From the NCBI GenBank assembly GCA_002894305.1, contig PGEI01000007.1, forward strand, positions 1 to 61,571: 61,571 nucleotides of DNA, in the 5' to 3' direction. The stretch comes from Comamonadaceae bacterium CD01 (GTDB lineage: Bacteria; Pseudomonadota; Gammaproteobacteria; Burkholderiales; Burkholderiaceae_C). Numbering within the stretch: position 1 is the stretch's first letter; every line of letters begins with the position of its first letter. The position numbers and the translations under genes are program-made. Of the stretch, positions 54,618-61,571 are shown piece after piece. The notes under the pieces are model-generated. The model was given only the letters and a program-made list of their open reading frames with translations. It was not told where the DNA came from and ran no database searches.

Positions 54618-56864
54618 ATGAACACCAAGCAACCCCGACGGATCGCCGCGTTGATGGCGCTGGCACTGGCCGGCTTGGCCCAGGCCAAGGACGACACCAC
54701 CTTGCTCGACACCCTCGTCGTGACCGGCACGCGCACGCAGACCTCGTTGCGCGACAGCCCCGCGTCGGTGTCCATCGTCGGGCGCGAGGAGATCGAAAAG
54801 CGCGGCACCGACAGCGTGGCCGAGCTGCTGCGCGACGTGCCGGGCGTGTCCGTCGTCGACTCGGCCGTCGCCGGCATGAAACGCATCCGCATCCGTGGCG
54901 AGCAGTCCAACCGCGTCGTCATCCTCGTGGACGGCCAGGAGCTGACCGACCACAGCTCGTTCGGCTCGCCGCTGCTGGTCGACCCTGCCAATATCGAGCG
55001 CATCGAGGTCGTGCGCGGCCCGGCGTCGGTGCTGTACGGCGCCAAGGCGATTGGCGGCGTGGTCAACATCATCACGCGCAAGGGCGCGGCCACGCCGGTG
55101 CAAGTCGAAGTGGGCGGCGCTTACCACAGCGCGACCAGGGGCTGGGAGGGTTGGGCGGCGGTCTCGGGCACGGCCGACCGGCTGGACTACCGCCTGTCGG
55201 TCAGCGGCGACGACCACGGTGACCGCAAGGTGGCCAAAAGCCCGTACAGCGCCAGCGGCCGGCTGGAGAACTCGTCCTACCAGAACCAGGACGTCAGCCT
55301 GCACGCCGGCCTGAAGCTGGACGAAGCGGGCAGGCACTACGTCGCGCTCAAGGCCAACCACCACCACCTGAAGGCGGACGGCTGGCAGGATCCGTTTGCG
55401 CTGGTGACGCTCAAGAACATCGGCATCAATCCGACGATCGCCGGCAAGCAGGCGCAGATCAGCATCGACGAAGCCGAGCTGACCCAGTTCAACGCCAACC
55501 TGCCCAAGCGCGACCTGGACAAGGTCGGGCTGTACTACGAGGGCAAGGACCTGGGGCCGGTGCTGCGCAAGGCCAGTGCCGACCTGTTCGTGCAGCGCGT
55601 GGATCGGGAGTTCAACAACGACATCAGGATCAAGGGAACCGGGGGGAGTGCCTACATCCCCTTCCCGCCACCCTTTGGCCAGACTCTTGGATTGACCTCG
55701 GCCGATATCGGCATGAATTCGGTCTCTGTGGATCGCACGCAGACCTATGGCGCTAGTGGCCAGCTCGATTTCAGCTTCCACCCCGACCACTACACGCTGA
55801 TGGGTGCGCAGTTTTTGCGCGACGACCTTGATACCAACAAAAGCAACACGATTCAAATCAGCAATATCAAATCGCCGTCACCGGGGGTGCCGACCGGAAC
55901 GCTGAGTGTCAACAGCAACGCCTACGACCGCGCCACCATGCAGACCGCGTCCGCCTTCGTGCAGGATGAATGGTCGCTGACGCCCGACTTCAAGCTGATC
56001 GGCGGCCTGCGCTACTACCGGGTCGAATCGACGCTGGAACAGACCAGCAGCAGCACCCACAATGCCGGCGAGAGCAGCCGCCACGGCCGCTTCGTCAAGG
56101 CGCTGGGCCTGACCTGGACGGGGCTAGAACATTCCACGGTGCGCGCCGGCTATTCCGAAGGCTATGTGATGCCGTCGCTGCTGGAGCAATTCACCGACTC
56201 GCGCGCCGGCCGCGGCATCGTGCTGAGTGGCAACCCCGACCTGCTGCCCGAGCGCTCCAAGAACTACGAACTTGGCCTGCGCTACCAGAACCGCGGCGTG
56301 GTGTTTGACGGCACGCTGTTCTTCAGCCGCTCCAAGAACTACATCACCTTCGAGTCCTGCAGCATCAGCGGGCGCTGCGCCCCCGGCGGCGACATCTACG
56401 TCAACGCCGACCGCGCCAAGAGCCACGGCGTCGAGCTGCTGATGGAGTACCTGGTGCCCGGCACCTCGTTCACGCCGTATTTCACCGGCACCTGGATGCG
56501 CCGCCAGATCACCGTCGACGACTTCTCCACCTACCAGACCGACGTGCCGCGCCTGTCGGGCCGGCTGGGCCTGCGCTGGGAGGACACGCTGGCCAACTCC
56601 GAGGTCTGGGCCGACCTGTTCGTGCATGCGGCCACGGCCGTCGACAAGAAGGAGCGGGCCATCGAGAAATCGGGCAAGGTCTCGCGCCATCTGGCCGGCT
56701 GGGGCACGCTCAACTTCGCCGTTGGCAGCAACTTTGGCCCGCACGGGCGCCACCGCGTCGTCCTGCACATGGGCAACCTGCTGGACAAGGGCTACCGCGC
56801 ATCGGTGGACGAAATGCCCGGCGTCGGCCGCAACGTCGTGCTGACCTTCTCGACCCGCTTCTGA
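54618..56864 (+). CDS. TonB-dependent outer-membrane receptor
   Basis: A 748-residue receptor. A signal peptide (about 22 residues, ending LAQAKDD) and a TonB-box-like LDTLVVTGTRTQTS lead to the plug domain, with SVSIVGREEIEKRG, VAELLRDVPGVSV, RIRGEQSNRVVILVDGQEL and EVVRGPASVLYGAKAIGGVVNIITRKG. A 22-strand barrel ends in NVVLTFSTRF with a terminal Phe. A Cys pair in an extracellular loop (SCSISGRC) may form a disulphide. It resembles the BtuB/CirA/FepA group of siderophore or heme receptors. The ligand cannot be named. The upstream 287 bases show no cobalamin riboswitch or obvious Fur box. Confidence 0.93.
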   Translation: MNTKQPRRIAALMALALAGLAQAKDDTTLLDTLVVTGTRTQTSLRDSPASVSIVGREEIEKRGTDSVAELLRDVPGVSVVDSAVAGMKRIRIRGEQSNRVVILVDGQELTDHSSFGSPLLVDPANIERIEVVRGPASVLYGAKAIGGVVNIITRKGAATPVQVEVGGAYHSATRGWEGWAAVSGTADRLDYRLSVSGDDHGDRKVAKSPYSASGRLENSSYQNQDVSLHAGLKLDEAGRHYVALKANHHHLKADGWQDPFALVTLKNIGINPTIAGKQAQISIDEAELTQFNANLPKRDLDKVGLYYEGKDLGPVLRKASADLFVQRVDREFNNDIRIKGTGGSAYIPFPPPFGQTLGLTSADIGMNSVSVDRTQTYGASGQLDFSFHPDHYTLMGAQFLRDDLDTNKSNTIQISNIKSPSPGVPTGTLSVNSNAYDRATMQTASAFVQDEWSLTPDFKLIGGLRYYRVESTLEQTSSSTHNAGESSRHGRFVKALGLTWTGLEHSTVRAGYSEGYVMPSLLEQFTDSRAGRGIVLSGNPDLLPERSKNYELGLRYQNRGVVFDGTLFFSRSKNYITFESCSISGRCAPGGDIYVNADRAKSHGVELLMEYLVPGTSFTPYFTGTWMRRQITVDDFSTYQTDVPRLSGRLGLRWEDTLANSEVWADLFVHAATAVDKKERAIEKSGKVSRHLAGWGTLNFAVGSNFGPHGRHRVVLHMGNLLDKGYRASVDEMPGVGRNVVLTFSTRF

Positions 56865-57040
56865 CCCGGTGGCGCGCCCATCGCGGCGAGGGCGCCGCTC
56901 CCCACCGCAACCGGGCGCCGTAGATACAAGGAGGCCAGCTCTCTGGCCGATGCGGCGATCGCAGCGCAAATGCCCTTTGCGCGCCCGCAGGGACTGCGGC
57001 TACGCAACCCGAACGGCCCAGGGTTGCGCAGGCGCGCGAC

Positions 57041-57065
57041 AAAAAAAAGCGCCCCGAAGGGCGCC
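57041..57065 (-). terminator. Intrinsic terminator of the glutamate dehydrogenase gene
   Basis: On the minus strand the stem GCGCCC/GGGCGC closes a UUCG tetraloop and is followed by eight T. It lies 22 bases after the stop codon. It is a textbook Rho-independent terminator. The opposite gene, the TonB receptor, has only the T-less inverted repeat GCAACCC/GGGTTGC (57004-57027). Confidence 0.95.
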
Positions 57066-57086
57066 AGCAGTGGTCGTTTCAAAAAA

Positions 57087-58379
57087 TCAGGGATACAGCC
57101 CGCGCATTTCGCGCGCATGCAGGATGCGCTTGCACGCGACGATGAAGGTCGCCGTGCGCAGCGTGACCTTGTTCTCCTGCGCGACCTGCCAGACGGCGGA
57201 AAACGCGTCTTGCATGATGCGCACCAGGCGGGCGTTGATCTCGTCCTCGGTCCAGAAGAAGCTGGTGAAGTCCTGCACCCACTCGAAGTAGCTCACCGTC
57301 ACGCCACCGGCGTTGGAGATCACGTCGGGCAGCACCAGCACGCCGTTGTCGTTCAGGATGTCGTCGGCCTCGGGCGTCGTCGGGCCGTTGGCGCCCTCGA
57401 TCACCATCTTGGCCTTGACCTTGCCGGCGTTGGCCTCGGTCAGCTGGCCCTCCAGCGCCGCCGGGATCAGGATGTCGCAGTCGACGCCCCAGAACTCGTC
57501 GTTGTCCATCACGTCCGCGCCGGCAAACCCGGCCACGCCGCCGGTCTGCTGCACGTGCTCGGACAGCGCATGCGCGTCGATGCCGCCGGCGCGGTGGATC
57601 GAGCCGGTGTGATCCTGCACCGCCACGACCTTGGCGCCGGCCTGGGTGAACAACTTGCCCGCCGTGCCGCCGACGTTGCCAAAGCCCTGGATGGCCACGC
57701 GCGCGCCGTCGATCTTCAGGCCGGTGCGGTGCGCCGCCTCGCAGCCGACGGTGAACACGCCGCGGCCCGTGGCCTCGACGCGCCCGAGCGAGCCGCCCAG
57801 GTCGACCGGCTTGCCGGTCACGACGCCGGTCGCCGTCGCGCCGACGTTCATCGAATAGGTGTCCATCATCCAGGCCATGACCTGGGCGTTGGTGTTGACG
57901 TCGGGCGCCGGAATGTCCTTGGTCGGGCCGATCAGCAGGCCGATCTCGCTGGTGTAGCGGCGCGTCAGGCGTTCGAGCTCGGCCTTGGACAGCTTCTTGG
58001 GATCGACCCGCACGCCGCCCTTGGCGCCGCCATAGGGCACGTTGACCGCGGCGTTCTTGATCGACATCCAGGCCGACAGCGCCATGACCTCGGACAGCGT
58101 CACGTCCTGATGAAAGCGCACGCCTCCCTTGCCCGGGCCGCGGCTGACGTTGTGCTGCACGCGGTAGCCCTCGAAGTGGGCGATGGTGCCGTCGTCCAGC
58201 TCGATCGGCACGTCGACGATCAGCGCGCGCTTGGGGCGCTTGAGCGTCTCGACCCAGCGCGACAGATTGCCCAGATAGGGCGTGACACGGTCGACCTGCT
58301 GCAGGTAAATGCCCCAGGGGCCGAGATGCTGGGGGTCGAGATAGGAAGGCAGGGGATGGGTGCTGGAAGGGGACGACAT
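57087..58379 (-). CDS. Glu/Leu/Phe/Val-family (glutamate) dehydrogenase
   Basis: A 430-residue catabolic-type NAD(P)-dependent dehydrogenase interconverting glutamate with 2-oxoglutarate and ammonia. Conserved pieces are [16 protein letters not shown] near residue 75, [15 protein letters not shown] near 112 with the catalytic lysines, [19 protein letters not shown] near 150 and the nucleotide site [16 protein letters not shown] near 225. The length fits the GudB/RocG-like class. The ATG following AGGA at MSSPSS is preferred to one four codons upstream. It stands alone and ends at a strong terminator. Whether glutamate or a branched amino acid is preferred is not visible. Confidence 0.95.
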   Translation of the reverse strand: MSSPSSTHPLPSYLDPQHLGPWGIYLQQVDRVTPYLGNLSRWVETLKRPKRALIVDVPIELDDGTIAHFEGYRVQHNVSRGPGKGGVRFHQDVTLSEVMALSAWMSIKNAAVNVPYGGAKGGVRVDPKKLSKAELERLTRRYTSEIGLLIGPTKDIPAPDVNTNAQVMAWMMDTYSMNVGATATGVVTGKPVDLGGSLGRVEATGRGVFTVGCEAAHRTGLKIDGARVAIQGFGNVGGTAGKLFTQAGAKVVAVQDHTGSIHRAGGIDAHALSEHVQQTGGVAGFAGADVMDNDEFWGVDCDILIPAALEGQLTEANAGKVKAKMVIEGANGPTTPEADDILNDNGVLVLPDVISNAGGVTVSYFEWVQDFTSFFWTEDEINARLVRIMQDAFSAVWQVAQENKVTLRTATFIVACKRILHAREMRGLYP

Positions 58380-58585
58380 GCTTGTCCTCATGGGAAACGA
58401 ATCAAGGCGGCAAGCTTAGGCCGGCGGCGCGCAAATGTCCAAGGCAGCTGTCTTTGTCCTCCATGCAGCACATGCATAGGCCCTGACGCGGACAAGGTTG
58501 CACCGCGGAACGTCTAACGGTTGCACCCTGCCCGCAAAAAGCGGCATCCGTTCCTCGCATCGGGATTTCCCTATACTTGTGCGCC

Positions 58586-59047
58586 ATGGATTCCTCCGTC
58601 TCGCACCGCGGCCTGCAAGGCCCGTGGCGCCGCGTTCTATTCGTCTCGCTCTATGAGCTGATCGCCATCGCGGCCGCCAGCCTGCTGTTCATCGCCGTCG
58701 GGCAGCAGCCCATGGAGTCGGGCGTGATGTCGGTCATCGCATCGACGCTGGCCGTGGCCTGGAACGTCACCTTCAACCACTTGTTTGAGCGCTGGGAGAT
58801 GCGCCAGAGCGTCAAGGGCCGCTCGGTCGCGCGCCGCGTGGCGCATGCCCTCGGCTTTGAAGGCGGGCTGGCGTTGATGCTGATCCCGCTGATGGCCTGG
58901 TGGTTTGGCGTAGGCCTGTGGCAGGCCACGCTGATGGAGGCGGGCCTGCTGGTCTTCTTCCTGCTCTACACCTACGTCTTCAACTGGGGATTCGACCGCA
59001 TCTTCGGCCTGCCGGCCTCGGCGCAGGCGCTGGCTGCGTCGTCCTGA
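58586..59047 (+). CDS. PACE-family (bacterial transmembrane pair) efflux protein
   Basis: A 153-residue inner-membrane protein with four helices in two transmembrane pairs (VLFVSLYELIAIAAASLLFIAVG; VIASTLAVAWNVTFNHLFERWE; LALMLIPLMAWWFGV; LLVFFLLYTYVFNWGFDRIF). FNHLFERWE and FNWGFDRIF are the paired motifs of the AceI/PACE family, some members of which export chlorhexidine and other biocides. The gene is single and divergent from the glutamate dehydrogenase gene. A TATACT -10-like box lies eight bases before the ATG, so its message may be leaderless. Confidence 0.92.
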   Translation: MDSSVSHRGLQGPWRRVLFVSLYELIAIAAASLLFIAVGQQPMESGVMSVIASTLAVAWNVTFNHLFERWEMRQSVKGRSVARRVAHALGFEGGLALMLIPLMAWWFGVGLWQATLMEAGLLVFFLLYTYVFNWGFDRIFGLPASAQALAASS

Positions 59048-59077
59048 AAACAAAAGCCCGCTCGACGAGCGGGCTTG
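59046..59077 (-). terminator. Intrinsic terminator of the catalase gene
   Basis: AAGCCCGCTC and GAGCGGGCTT pair perfectly across a three-base loop. On the minus strand the stem is followed by TTTTGTTTTC, a proper U-rich tail, 50 bases after the catalase stop. It directly abuts the PACE gene's stop and could also stop that transcript weakly. Confidence 0.9.
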
Positions 59078-59126
59078 CATCGCGCTGCCTGCGCAGCAGC
59101 AGGCAGCGGTTGGTCGACAGCCGTGG

Positions 59127-60659
59127 TTACACCGGCAGCGCCACCAGCGGGTTGCCGTTCATCGGGTCGTCCTTCCTGGATGCCAGCGCCCGGGCCAGAT
59201 CCAGCCCCAGCGCCTTGGCCACGCCGGCGCCGTAGGCCGGGTCGGCCGCGTGGCAATTGCGGATGTGGCGAAACTTGACGAACTCGGGCGCGTCGCCCAT
59301 GGCGCGGCCGGTGTTGCCGAACAACACCTGCTTCTGCGCGTCGCTCATCAGCTGGAAGAGCTTTCTCGGCTGCTCGAAGTAGTTGGCATCGTCTTCGTGG
59401 AAGCTCCAGTGCTTCGCGTCGCCATTGATCTTCAAAGGCGGCTCGGCAAACTCGGGCTGGCCCTGCCACTGGCCGAAGCTGTTGGGCTCGTAGTGCGGGG
59501 CGCCGCCGTAGTTGGCGTCGACGCGGCCGTAGCCGTCGCGGTGGTTGCTTGCTACCTTGCAGCGGGCCTTGTTGACCGGGATCTGCTGGTAGTTGGCGCC
59601 CAGGCGGTAGCGCTGCGCGTCGGGGTAGTTGAACAGGCGCGCCTGCAGCATCTTGTCGGGGCTCACGCCAATGCCGGGCACCAGGTTGCTGGGCGAGAAG
59701 GCCGACTGCTCCACGTCGAGGAAGAAGTTCTCGGGGTTCTTGTTCAGCTCGAACTCGCCGACTTCGATCAGCGGGTAGTCGCCATGCGGCCAGACCTTGG
59801 TCAGGTCGAACGGGTGGTAGGCCACCTTCTCGGCGTCCTGCTCGGGCATGACCTGCACGTACATCGTCCACTTGGGGAAGTCGCCGCGCTCGATGGCCTG
59901 GTACAGGTCGCGCTGGTGGCTTTCCCTATCCTTGCCGACGAGGGTCTCGGCCTCGGCATCGCTCAGGTTCTGGATGCCCTGCTGGGTCTTGAAATGGAAC
60001 TTGACCCAGAAACGCTCGCCCGCGGCGTTCCAGAAGCTGTAAGTGTGCGAGCCAAAGCCGTGCATGTGGCGGTAGCTGGCGGGAATGCCGCGGTCGCTCA
60101 TCACGATGGTGATCTGGTGCAGCGCTTCGGGCAGCAGCGTCCAGTAGTCCCAGTTGTTGGTGGCCGACCGCATATTGGTGCGCGGGTCGCGCTTGACCGC
60201 CTTGTTCAGGTCGGGGAACTGGCGCGGATCGCGGATGAAGAACACCGGCGTGTTGTTGCCCACCATGTCCCAGTTGCCCTCCTCGGTATAGAACTTGAGG
60301 GCAAAGCCGCGGATGTCGCGCTCGGCATCGGCCGCGCCGCGCTCGCCGGCCACGGTGGTGAAGCGGGCGAACATCTCGGTCTGCTTGCCCACTTCGCTGA
60401 AGATTTTTGCGCGGGTGTATTTGGTGATGTCCTTCGTCACCGTGAAAGTGCCGAAGGCGCCCGAACCCTTGGCGTGCATACGCCGCTCCGGGATCACCTC
60501 GCGCACGAAGTTGGCCAGTTTTTCGTTGAGCCACACGTCTTGCGCCAGGAGCGGACCGCGCGAACCGGCCGTCAGGCTGTCGCGGTTGCTGGGCACCGGA
60601 GCGCCAAAGTCGGTCGTCAGATGGGTGACGGGGCAGCGGGGCGTGGTGTTATCGGTCAT
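59127..60659 (-). CDS. Monofunctional heme catalase
   Basis: A 510-residue small-subunit catalase degrading hydrogen peroxide. The catalytic His62 lies in [15 protein letters not shown], the catalytic Asn in [14 protein letters not shown] and the proximal heme Tyr in [15 protein letters not shown]. Length and order match the KatA-type (clade 3) catalases. The [10 protein letters not shown] start is chosen; a longer frame precedes it without a ribosome site. It ends at a good terminator. The promoter lies in the 121 bases shared with the divergent lipoprotein gene. An ATAG near 60713 could be half of an OxyR site, but I cannot confirm one. Confidence 0.95.
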   Translation of the reverse strand: MTDNTTPRCPVTHLTTDFGAPVPSNRDSLTAGSRGPLLAQDVWLNEKLANFVREVIPERRMHAKGSGAFGTFTVTKDITKYTRAKIFSEVGKQTEMFARFTTVAGERGAADAERDIRGFALKFYTEEGNWDMVGNNTPVFFIRDPRQFPDLNKAVKRDPRTNMRSATNNWDYWTLLPEALHQITIVMSDRGIPASYRHMHGFGSHTYSFWNAAGERFWVKFHFKTQQGIQNLSDAEAETLVGKDRESHQRDLYQAIERGDFPKWTMYVQVMPEQDAEKVAYHPFDLTKVWPHGDYPLIEVGEFELNKNPENFFLDVEQSAFSPSNLVPGIGVSPDKMLQARLFNYPDAQRYRLGANYQQIPVNKARCKVASNHRDGYGRVDANYGGAPHYEPNSFGQWQGQPEFAEPPLKINGDAKHWSFHEDDANYFEQPRKLFQLMSDAQKQVLFGNTGRAMGDAPEFVKFRHIRNCHAADPAYGAGVAKALGLDLARALASRKDDPMNGNPLVALPV

Positions 60660-60780
60660 GGCAATTCCTGTCTGGGGAAGAAAATGGAATACCGAAGTGT
60701 CGGTGTCCGTCATGATAGGCAACAGTGATCGAAGTTAAAAATTGATTGATTTCATATTGCCGATAGTGAAATTCAAACCC

Positions 60781-61515
60781 ATGCCTTCTTCCCGCGCACT
60801 GGCAGCCGCGGCCTGCCTGGCGGGCGCGCTGCTGGCCGGCTGCGCGTCGCACGCGCCGGCGCCCCATGGCGCGGTGCGCGGCCCCGATGCCAGCGGCCAG
60901 GAATGGCTGCAATCGGACGTCAACCGCATGGCCACGCTGGCGATGCAGGCCAACCTGGACAGCCTGTACCGGCTGATGGACAAGCTCTACCAGCGCAACC
61001 CTCGGCAGTGGCGCAGCGCCGGCCATACCAACCGAGCGCAGGCCATGGCCGGGGTGCGCCGCGCCATCGCGCAGCAGCAGCCCTGGGCGCCCCTGGAGGG
61101 CCGGCGCGACGTGGCCGCACTGGCGCTGGCTCTGTCGCCGGACTTTGCCGGCGACCGCGTGGCCGCCTTCATCCACGCGACGGCCGACATGATCGTCACG
61201 GCGCACGGCGGCAAGACCTCGTTCTACCTGACCGACAGTCTGGACGCCCAGCACCTGTACAACGCGGCGCGCAACGTGGAGATTGCGGTGTGGCTGCTGG
61301 CGCAGCGGCGGGGCGCCGAAGGCCGGCCGCTGCTGCTGGCCGACGCTTTTGGCCCCGACGTGCGTAACCTGAGCTTCGAGCGCGAGTTCGGCAAGGTCAT
61401 CGCCCGCCTGGACTTGCTGGCGCAGGTGGGTGCCGAGAAATACCGCCGCGCGGCGATCAGCACCGTGCAGGGGCTGGCGGGCGGCACGCTGCTGCAGTTT
61501 CTGCCGGTGCGATGA
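60781..61515 (+). CDS. Probable lipoprotein of unknown function
   Basis: A 244-residue protein with a signal sequence and lipobox (ACLAGALLAGCAS, acylated Cys near residue 21), so it should be anchored in a membrane facing the periplasm. The mature part is mostly helical (LATLAMQANLDSLYRLMDKLYQRNPRQW near residue 55, ALALSPDFAGDRVAAFIHATADM near 115, VEIAVWLLAQRRG near 170). I recognise no domain. It is divergent from the catalase gene, and the two starts share 121 bases. The 56 bases after it hold no recognisable gene. Confidence 0.8.
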   Translation: MPSSRALAAAACLAGALLAGCASHAPAPHGAVRGPDASGQEWLQSDVNRMATLAMQANLDSLYRLMDKLYQRNPRQWRSAGHTNRAQAMAGVRRAIAQQQPWAPLEGRRDVAALALALSPDFAGDRVAAFIHATADMIVTAHGGKTSFYLTDSLDAQHLYNAARNVEIAVWLLAQRRGAEGRPLLLADAFGPDVRNLSFEREFGKVIARLDLLAQVGAEKYRRAAISTVQGLAGGTLLQFLPVR

Positions 61516-61571
61516 ACGAAACACTCATTCCATTTCTATATCGATCGAGTACGCGAAGGTGAAGCGCAGAC

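Noticed and set aside
60660-60780. OxyR binding site in front of the catalase gene
   Set aside because: An ATAG half-site is present near 60713, but no properly spaced series of ATAG/CTAT tetrads follows, so it is not listed as a feature.
61512-61562. ATG overlapping the stop of the last lipoprotein gene
   Set aside because: The frame ends after 16 codons, so it is not a credible coupled gene.

Overview
The window is a GC-rich chromosomal segment from a betaproteobacterium, most likely Burkholderiales family Comamonadaceae. Reasons: a Comamonas-type phenol (aph/dmp) gene cluster with XylR/DmpR-, GntR- and LysR-type regulators; a Bug-type solute receptor; short type-2 ArgC; the dprA/LysM/def/fmt neighbourhood; and GC-rich REP-like intergenic repeats. 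No gap between genes exceeds 300 bases, and I see no phage, insertion sequence or CRISPR.

Region 1 (1-14411) is a complete phenol-to-catechol and meta-cleavage cluster with its regulators. A sigma-54 promoter near 11738 drives the minus-strand operon dmpKLMNOP (multicomponent phenol hydroxylase). Divergent from it is a XylR/DmpR-type activator with the phenol-sensing and zinc residues of its family conserved, followed 4 bases later by a GntR-type regulator. Downstream, convergent with dmpP, sits a LysR-type regulator that is divergent from a small antibiotic-biosynthesis-monooxygenase-like membrane protein. A second minus-strand operon follows: ferredoxin (dmpQ), catechol 2,3-dioxygenase (dmpB), a GlcG/HbpS-like protein, a MetA-type outer-membrane protein, dmpC, dmpE and the first codons of dmpF. 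The hydrolase gene dmpD is absent from its usual place. An ATAC-N7-GTAT site upstream of the LysR gene and a near copy upstream of the second operon suggest that this LysR protein governs the lower pathway.

Region 2 (14594-31847) is mostly chromosomal housekeeping: SulP transporter, M48 protease, DMT exporter, AraC regulator, radA, tRNA-Arg(UCU), a tandem-FHA protein and PP2C phosphatase pair, sucCD, argC, uvrA, a NIT-domain chemoreceptor, and an aspartoacylase-like M14 enzyme translationally coupled to a Bug receptor under a LysR regulator.

Region 3 (31844-43907) contains the Bug receptor, LysR, pyrF, a second DMT exporter, pgk, azlCD-fmt, a BamE-like lipoprotein with def, a LysM protein, dprA, a NYN/OST-HTH protein and a small PepSY-like protein.

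Region 4 (43950-54330) is an efflux operon read on the minus strand from a TetR-controlled divergent promoter with a clear 20-base operator. It encodes an outer-membrane factor, an HlyD-type adaptor, a fused two-ATPase plus permease (RbbA/YhiH type) and a separate ABC-2 permease. An unusual DUF3141 alpha/beta-hydrolase and a short-chain dehydrogenase follow at close spacing.

Region 5 (54618-61571) holds a TonB-dependent receptor, glutamate dehydrogenase, a PACE-type efflux protein, a catalase and an unknown lipoprotein divergent from the catalase. Strong intrinsic terminators follow sucD, the glutamate dehydrogenase gene and the catalase gene.
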